A DNA stretch of 64,000 nt, taken from positions 558,001-622,000 of the forward strand of contig JANATF010000009.1 in assembly GCA_029449245.1 (NCBI GenBank), given 5' to 3'. The notes beneath the pieces were generated by a model. It searched no databases and had not been told where the DNA came from. It saw only the letters and a program-made list of their open reading frames with translations. Numbering within the stretch: position 1 is the stretch's first letter; each line of letters opens with the position of its first letter. The position numbers were made by a program, and so were the translations under genes. Origin of the DNA: Mortierella alpina (taxonomy: Eukaryota; Mortierellomycota; Mortierellomycetes; Mortierellales; Mortierellaceae). Below, in pieces: positions 58,320 through 64,000 of the stretch.

Positions 58320-59433
58320 TTAGTAGTATGGCGGATAGAAGGTCGCATCCGTGAGGCTGCTGTGGGAATCCACTCGCGAGTACTCGACATGTGCACCTAG
58401 CTCTGCATGGGGACCGAGATGGTTCAAGAAGCTTTGGTACCCGGGGCCACTGCAGCCGAGGGCTTGAGGCTGGAGTGGGTGCTGAGGTCTAGCGTGGAGC
58501 TGACCGGGGTACTGCTCAAACTCCTCCTGCTTGATATACATCTGCTGATGGTGTGCCTGCTGATGATGATGAGGCTCTGGCTGCTGGTGGTGGTGGTGAT
58601 GGTGGTGGTGTGAAGACTGCCCTGGATGGAGGGGCATCATGGGCTGAAGGTGAGCCAGGGGATCCATAGAGGACATGTGCATGGGACCCATGGGCGTCAT
58701 CGGCGTCATGGGTGAGATCGGCGACATTGGGGACATGGGTGAGCCGGAGCTAGAGCCTTCGTGAGGGGGTGTGTGGACGGGAGACATGGCCTGGTAGTGA
58801 GGGATGTGGACGTGCAGAGGACGTGCAGTCATATCAGAGGTGTCCAGCATGGAGGGTCCAATGGTGGCTCCGACCAGGTCATCGCGCCAGATGTTTGTGC
58901 GGCGTGCGAGAACGTGCTCTTTGCGATGGTGCTTCGTCAACGTAGTCTTGCGGCAGAAGCTGTTGTATTGGTAAACAATTCGGGTCAACCATGTCAGTAC
59001 CAAAATACAAATCGCTTCGCACGTGGAGGGGGGAACAAGAGACCCGCTGAACTCAAAAAAGAACAAAAGGACGTTACCTCTTACCGCAGCCGTCAAAGCT
59101 GCACTTGTAGGGACGCTTTCCGGTATGAATGCGGCGATGGCGGGCCAACGAGCTGCTGTCACTGAACCTCTTCTGGCAATCGGGCTGCTCGCACATGTGG
59201 GGGCGCTCACCCGAGTGTGTGCGCTGGTGGACTGTGAGGGCAGACCTTTGGATGAAGGACTTTGTGCAGCCTGGCTCATGGCAGACAAAAGGCCGCTCAT
59301 TGGTATGGATGCGGCCATGGCGGGCAAGGTCAGAGCGGCGCGAAAAAGCTTTGCCGCAGCTGTTCCACGTACAGCGGAAAGGTCTCGAATCTTGTTGATG
59401 GCCCTCAGCATGGATTAATTCGAGGATGTCCAT
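58320..59433 (-). CDS. C2H2 zinc-finger transcription factor, four fingers
   Basis: Exons 59433-59078 and 58959-58320 are joined by a phase-2 GTAACG...CAG intron, giving 331 residues. Four tandem C2H2 fingers occupy residues 18 to about 137: [12 protein letters not shown]...[17 protein letters not shown]...[17 protein letters not shown]...HRRIH and [15 protein letters not shown]...HHRKEH. The intron splits finger 4, and the donor GTAACG was chosen over GTAAGA because only it restores [19 protein letters not shown]-like linkers (TNERPF, SGERPH, TGKRPY) indicate sequence-specific DNA binding. The C-terminal half is low complexity, with a [17 protein letters not shown] run, eight His in a row, and Gln/Pro-rich sequence of the kind found in activation domains. 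Target genes cannot be inferred. Confidence 0.9.
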
Positions 59434-62400
59434 CTTGGGCGAGCTCTCAAAGGAAGAAATGGTTGAAAGCCTTTACGGCACGCGAGAGCGAAGTGTGGGG
59501 TGGGTTTGAAGTGCCTTAAGGGCTAAGTGGCAGAGAGTGTGCCAAAAACAAAAGAATTGCTTAGGTTGGGCGCTGTATTGCTTTGCTAATAGTCAACGTA
59601 TGAGACGTGGTCTTTTCGGCCTAGCCGAGACTGAATGCACGAGTAAGGGGTGACGAGATAGAGAAAAAGAAAAAGAGAGAGTGAAAAAAATAGAGAGCGA
59701 TGGAGGGGGAAATTTGGGAAGGATGATGACAGTGGCTGGACGGGAAGGCGAGGGGAGAAGAGGTTAGCTATCTCTTTTCCCACACAGTCCCAATGACTTT
59801 GTGTGAACGACTCACGAGAGGGACAGGAGTGCAGTGGGTTCCCTTTTTTTCTGCGGTGACCGCTCAGCCGCATGGCCGTGGTGGGGTGGGAAGGAAGATA
59901 TAGGGTGTTCAGCCCATGGACAGGATCTCCATTGATACTATTAACCAATAGCTCCTGTGGGGGTACACATCCTCCACCCAAAAGCGGACATGATGCAGTG
60001 CTCATCAAGATACAGCACGGTTGCCGAGGCTTGAAAAAAAACGAAGGAAAACCAGGGGGTGTGTGCATTGGGCATCATGGCTCAGAATGACGGACTCTGA
60101 ATATAATTCGCGTCCCTTCTCACCATCCCAAGGGACGTGCCCAGCCTTGCCGCTCAGACAAGGGCTATTTTGAGTGCATGCGTTGCGCACATGCACTGCA
60201 GCACAAGGGAGGAGTGATAGGTGTTCGGATAATGGGCACCAAAACACTTGAACGAGCTACCGGCCGCGTGGGTGACGAAAAAGAGGGGAGGTAGGGATTG
60301 AGCAGAAGGTAGTATGGTCGGTGATGTATCTCTGTCTTACCTATCTTCAAAGTAAATGCAAGTTGGTTCTTCACACGGGTGAAAAGACTGGGTGAGAGGG
60401 GGTATGAAAAATCAAGGTCGTGCTATGCGGGGATGGCTGAAGTGTGATGAAAAGATGAGCGACGGCAGAGTGAGAATTCGATGGGTCGTGCGACTGGGAC
60501 TGAACGAAAAGTAGAGCTGTCGATGATGAAGTGGAAGCTGAAGACAAAAGAGAAAAGAAAAGAAAGAGAGGAAAGGCGAAAACGAACGATGTGATGGAAG
60601 ACCATAAATAGTCTTTGGACCATGAGTACAAGGACACAGGTGGTCGGTAAAGAGAAAGGAGTGCGAGTGAATTGCGTCGAGTACTCTATAAATTGCACGC
60701 CAACACTAAACAGTTCGAATACAGTCGGGTCCAGCCCAATGCTCACATCGACACACATATCATAGACGCAGAGAGGCATACACAGACAAAAAAAAAGGCA
60801 GCATTGCATTAATATAACCACGATTGCATTCAAAACGAAAGACACGGCCGGGCATGCGTAGCATAATTGAGGGTGAGATATGAACAGGGAGAGCAAGTGG
60901 GGAGCGGAAGGAAAAAAAGAGAGACAAGCAGGCAGGCAGGGGCGAGAAAGAGAGCCAAGAAAAGCATTGCTATTCCAGTGGTTGAGACCGTTGGATTGGT
61001 CTGTTCGCTAGATGGCTCTCCGCCCGGCCCAACGCAGACCACACAAAGACAGACATTGCGATGCCATGGTGATAGCCTACCCATGGACCAACGAGAATGC
61101 TGTTCATTAGATAAAGTTCCAAACCTCCAATAGCATTGAATACAGGGCAAAGCAGCCTCGCGTTCCCTCAGTCAACAATTATGTTGGTACACACGTAACA
61201 TGACTATAATGCTTGGCTGCAATGTATGTGCCTGGCACGGCTTCATATACTTCTTGGTCGGTGTAATTTCGCGACTCCTTTACTCGTACCTTCTGTTGAA
61301 GATGTTGGTTTGGTCAATGGTCAATGGAGACAACCTTCTGTTTGTCCTGTCGCATATTGACTTAATTACACACCCTATACGAAAGAATCTCCTCTACTCA
61401 GTGCGATCGAGGGAACACAAGCCAACCAAACATTCAACAAGGGCCAAAGGAAATATCGATAAACAAAGGGGAGGACGGAAAAATGAGAGTTAGAGGCGAA
61501 CGACCACTGTAAAAAAAGAAACTAATTTCCTTTGGCTTTGTCTAGCGATCTCTAAGCTTGCGCGCTCGCTTGATTGTTCCTCCTTTTGAATTTGATCAGG
61601 CTCTCTTTCCCCAGTCTCTTGAACTGTAAGAGATGGCATCTTTGGTTGGCCGTGATAGTTCACAGGGGGTGACTGTAAAAAAACAATCAAAGGACGCGGA
61701 TTATGAATTAGATGCGCTATCCAACGACCGAGAGGTAACGGCCTTTTTCTGAGTTAGCGACAACAAGAAATCTCGACCCATTCGGCCTCCAAGATTAGGG
61801 AGCGCGAGATGGAATAGAATATGACAGCAGAGACCCTCAGCCGAGTAGGGGTGTAGGCAGGAAGAGAGACAAAAACGCGGAGTCATTCTATGGACGGGCA
61901 ATGAACACGCTCGTGAAGTGTGTTCGTCTTTCGTCTCTGCACCATTTCTTTAGTCTGACAGCACACCTCAGTGATGCTTGAGAGCCAATTGGTTCGCTCC
62001 CCCATCCGTTCCGCCCATAGCTGGTATCAACTAGGTAATCATGATGAGTGTGGTTAGCGGTGGATCGTCAAGACATTGAGAATTACCACTTCGGGAGAAA
62101 GACAGAGCAAGACGGCAACAGAGTCGCGTTTGCGGGCATGAGCCGCAGGTACTGCACCTTGAGACTGGCCTCTGGCTGGTTGCACCACAATAGCAAAAGC
62201 AAACAGGCTTTCTGTTATCTAACAACACACCCACAAACAGAACCCGCTCACCCTTTCAATTTTTATTTCTGGGCCAAGTGAGTCGCTCGTTGTGCAATCC
62301 TTCCCATTTAGGTGATATTGCGTTTTTTCATGCCCATGTTGTTGACAGCATATTGCCGGGCGAGGTCCCTCTCTCCGTATCTCCTCTGTTTTCACACTGT

Positions 62401-64000
62401 CTTCTCTGCATGGGCTTTTACCAGCTTCGGGTTTCGCCTCCACGCCATGGGTGTGAGCATAAACATTACTGAGCCGCCTTCTCGCTCTACTCCTTCTCAA
62501 CACTCATTCCCCTCTCCCCTTCTGGGCCAGTGGCAATTTGCCCAGATGACTAAATTTTCGGGGGGAAAGGGCCGATTGTGGCACCAGGGTGTGTTGCCAC
62601 GGGCAAGACGTCCCAGCCCGTCGTGTTTTCATGTGCACAGTTTGCTGACATTGGAACGCGTCTTATGGCTGCAACGACGTACTATTGCTACTGGCCCGTC
62701 CTGAAACTAAGCCTATAGAAACAACCAAACTCTTCACAAGGAGAATAAAACCAGAGCCGAACTAGGCCGCAAACTGTCTGTGAACATCAAGACATATGTC
62801 CGTCCTACGTTTCGAATCGGCCTCTAGACAGCAATAGAGGGGCCGTGGGTGTCCTAAAATAAAAAAATAATAAAAAAAGACGCGACAAGAACGGTCGTCT
62901 TGGCACCAATCGACCGAGCCCACCGACTGACAGAAAGTGAGATTTACCCACACTCCTTTTTGCTCATCCTTCGCGAGTCCTTTCTTCTCGTCTTCTTGCG
63001 TTCATTTACCCCTATTTAGCACCTGATATTAAAAACTTTTTTTTCATGGGAACTGTGATCCACTTCATCTATCCTGACCCCTCATTGATCGCAGCTACTG
63101 CAGGAACTGAACTTTTTCAGCGATTTTGTGGTTGTGGGCGTGTCTGGTCTGTCCCATCTGTCCAGAGGGTGTGCTTCTCGCTATCCTGCGCGTCCAAGAT
63201 GCATAAGCAGCCACAAAAGAAAAAAGGAACTGTGTCTTATGCATCAAACCACTTTGGTATACACAAGCTGTACGGGTGAGCAAATCTGCCGCGCATGTTA
63301 CAGCCATGGGCTTTTAAGGTATGGTAGAAAGTATTCATGGTGGATCAGGTATTCTTCCAACTCGTTTTCTTTTACGCCAACATCCGTAGTTCTGTTTTGT
63401 CTTGCATATTAGTCTATCACCGCTGTGCATATTCAGATCCCCAGAAACGATGCTCGAATAGAACGGCGTCCACAAAAAACAAATAGAGAGATAGCTACCA
63501 CAATCATCATCATTCCTTTGTGTTTGAAATATAAGCAAACAAGTCGACGTGTGCACATGATCAGGGCTCTCATCGCAGCAGAAACGAGCTCAGGCACGGA
63601 AACGATGTATGCGAACAGACAGTTCGTCAAAAAGAATGACATACAATGTGGGTTAATTGCCTTTGACAAGTGTAAATGATGGTGCATGCTGAGGAGTTCA
63701 TGTTGTAGCGGCTCACTTTTCGCCCTTGTCAACGACATTCTGTAGGTGAAGAGCGCCCAGACCTTCGTGGCCAGAGAGAACAGACTGTAAATGAACTAGT
63801 CGCGCTTTCTTGTGCCAAAAAAAGATAGTCTGTCTACTCGTGTAACAAAACGGGCGGGCAAAGATCAGGGGGTGTACAGTAGAGGTTTGAAGGACATTTT
63901 TTTTTCTGCTGACCTCATTTACTCGCTCATTCACGCCCTTCGCATAATTTTTTTTGTGCAATGGAACGCGCGTTCTTATTATACTTTATGCCTTGACTGG
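59434..64000. other. Terminal interval without a recognisable gene
   Basis: About 4.6 kb upstream of the C2H2 gene. Open frames are short and have no recognisable domains or convincing splice partners. It contains several A runs, purine-rich stretches (for example 60545-60575 and 60900-60960), and TATA-like sequence CTCTATAAATT near 60685 on the plus strand. The part nearest 59434 presumably holds the promoter of the zinc-finger gene. A gene starting beyond the window cannot be excluded. Confidence 0.4.

Noticed and set aside
1-64000. CRISPR arrays, prophage, insertion sequences or operons
   Set aside because: No spacer-repeat arrays or bacterial-type ribosome-binding sites were seen; split genes show that this is eukaryotic DNA.

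Overview
This window is nuclear DNA of a filamentous fungus. The genes are split by short introns of about 50-150 bp with GTAAGT-like donors and YAG acceptors, promoters carry TATA boxes and pyrimidine-rich leaders, and there are simple-sequence repeats but no operons. Gene content (mitochondrial methionyl-tRNA formyltransferase, midasin, SAPS protein, Sec14-like lipid-transfer protein, TTC14-like protein, Stealth protein) and overall style suggest an early-diverging fungus, most likely Mucoromycota/Mortierellomycotina. That placement is inference; no rRNA or tRNA gene was found to test it.

Layout. 1-6.8 kb: a small unrecognised minus-strand gene, divergent from a plus-strand TPR gene with a long Arg/Ser tail (TTC14-like), which converges on a minus-strand Stealth-family phosphotransferase. 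6.8-10.6 kb: no gene recognised. 10.6-15.8 kb: a CRAL-TRIO (Sec14-like) gene converging on a minus-strand mitochondrial FMT gene, followed upstream by a minus-strand CENP-B/Tc5-type HTH gene without a transposase domain. 15.8-20.8 kb: no gene recognised. 20.8-21.5 kb: a stand-alone response-regulator receiver protein with a long AUG-free leader. 21.5-26.4 kb: no gene recognised, but minisatellite and homopolymer tracts. 26.4-29.5 kb: a large multi-pass protein resembling STE3-type pheromone receptors. 30.2-35.8 kb: an 11-exon SAPS-domain (Sit4/PP6-associated) gene with a striking C-terminal 11-residue repeat. 36.1-53.8 kb: an 11-exon midasin (MDN1/Rea1) gene of about 5,528 codons. 54.1-57.8 kb: a 12-exon unrecognised membrane protein with one GC-AG intron. 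58.3-59.4 kb: a minus-strand four-finger C2H2 transcription factor. 59.4-64 kb: no gene recognised.

The genes are independent housekeeping and regulatory units rather than one pathway: ribosome assembly (midasin), mitochondrial translation initiation (FMT), phosphatase control (SAPS), lipid transfer (CRAL-TRIO), signalling (receiver, GPCR-like protein) and transcription or RNA factors (C2H2, HTH, SR/TPR). Most splice models were built by hand by matching intron phase across consensus splice sites. The one unresolved junction is in the TTC14-like gene near 1555-1643.
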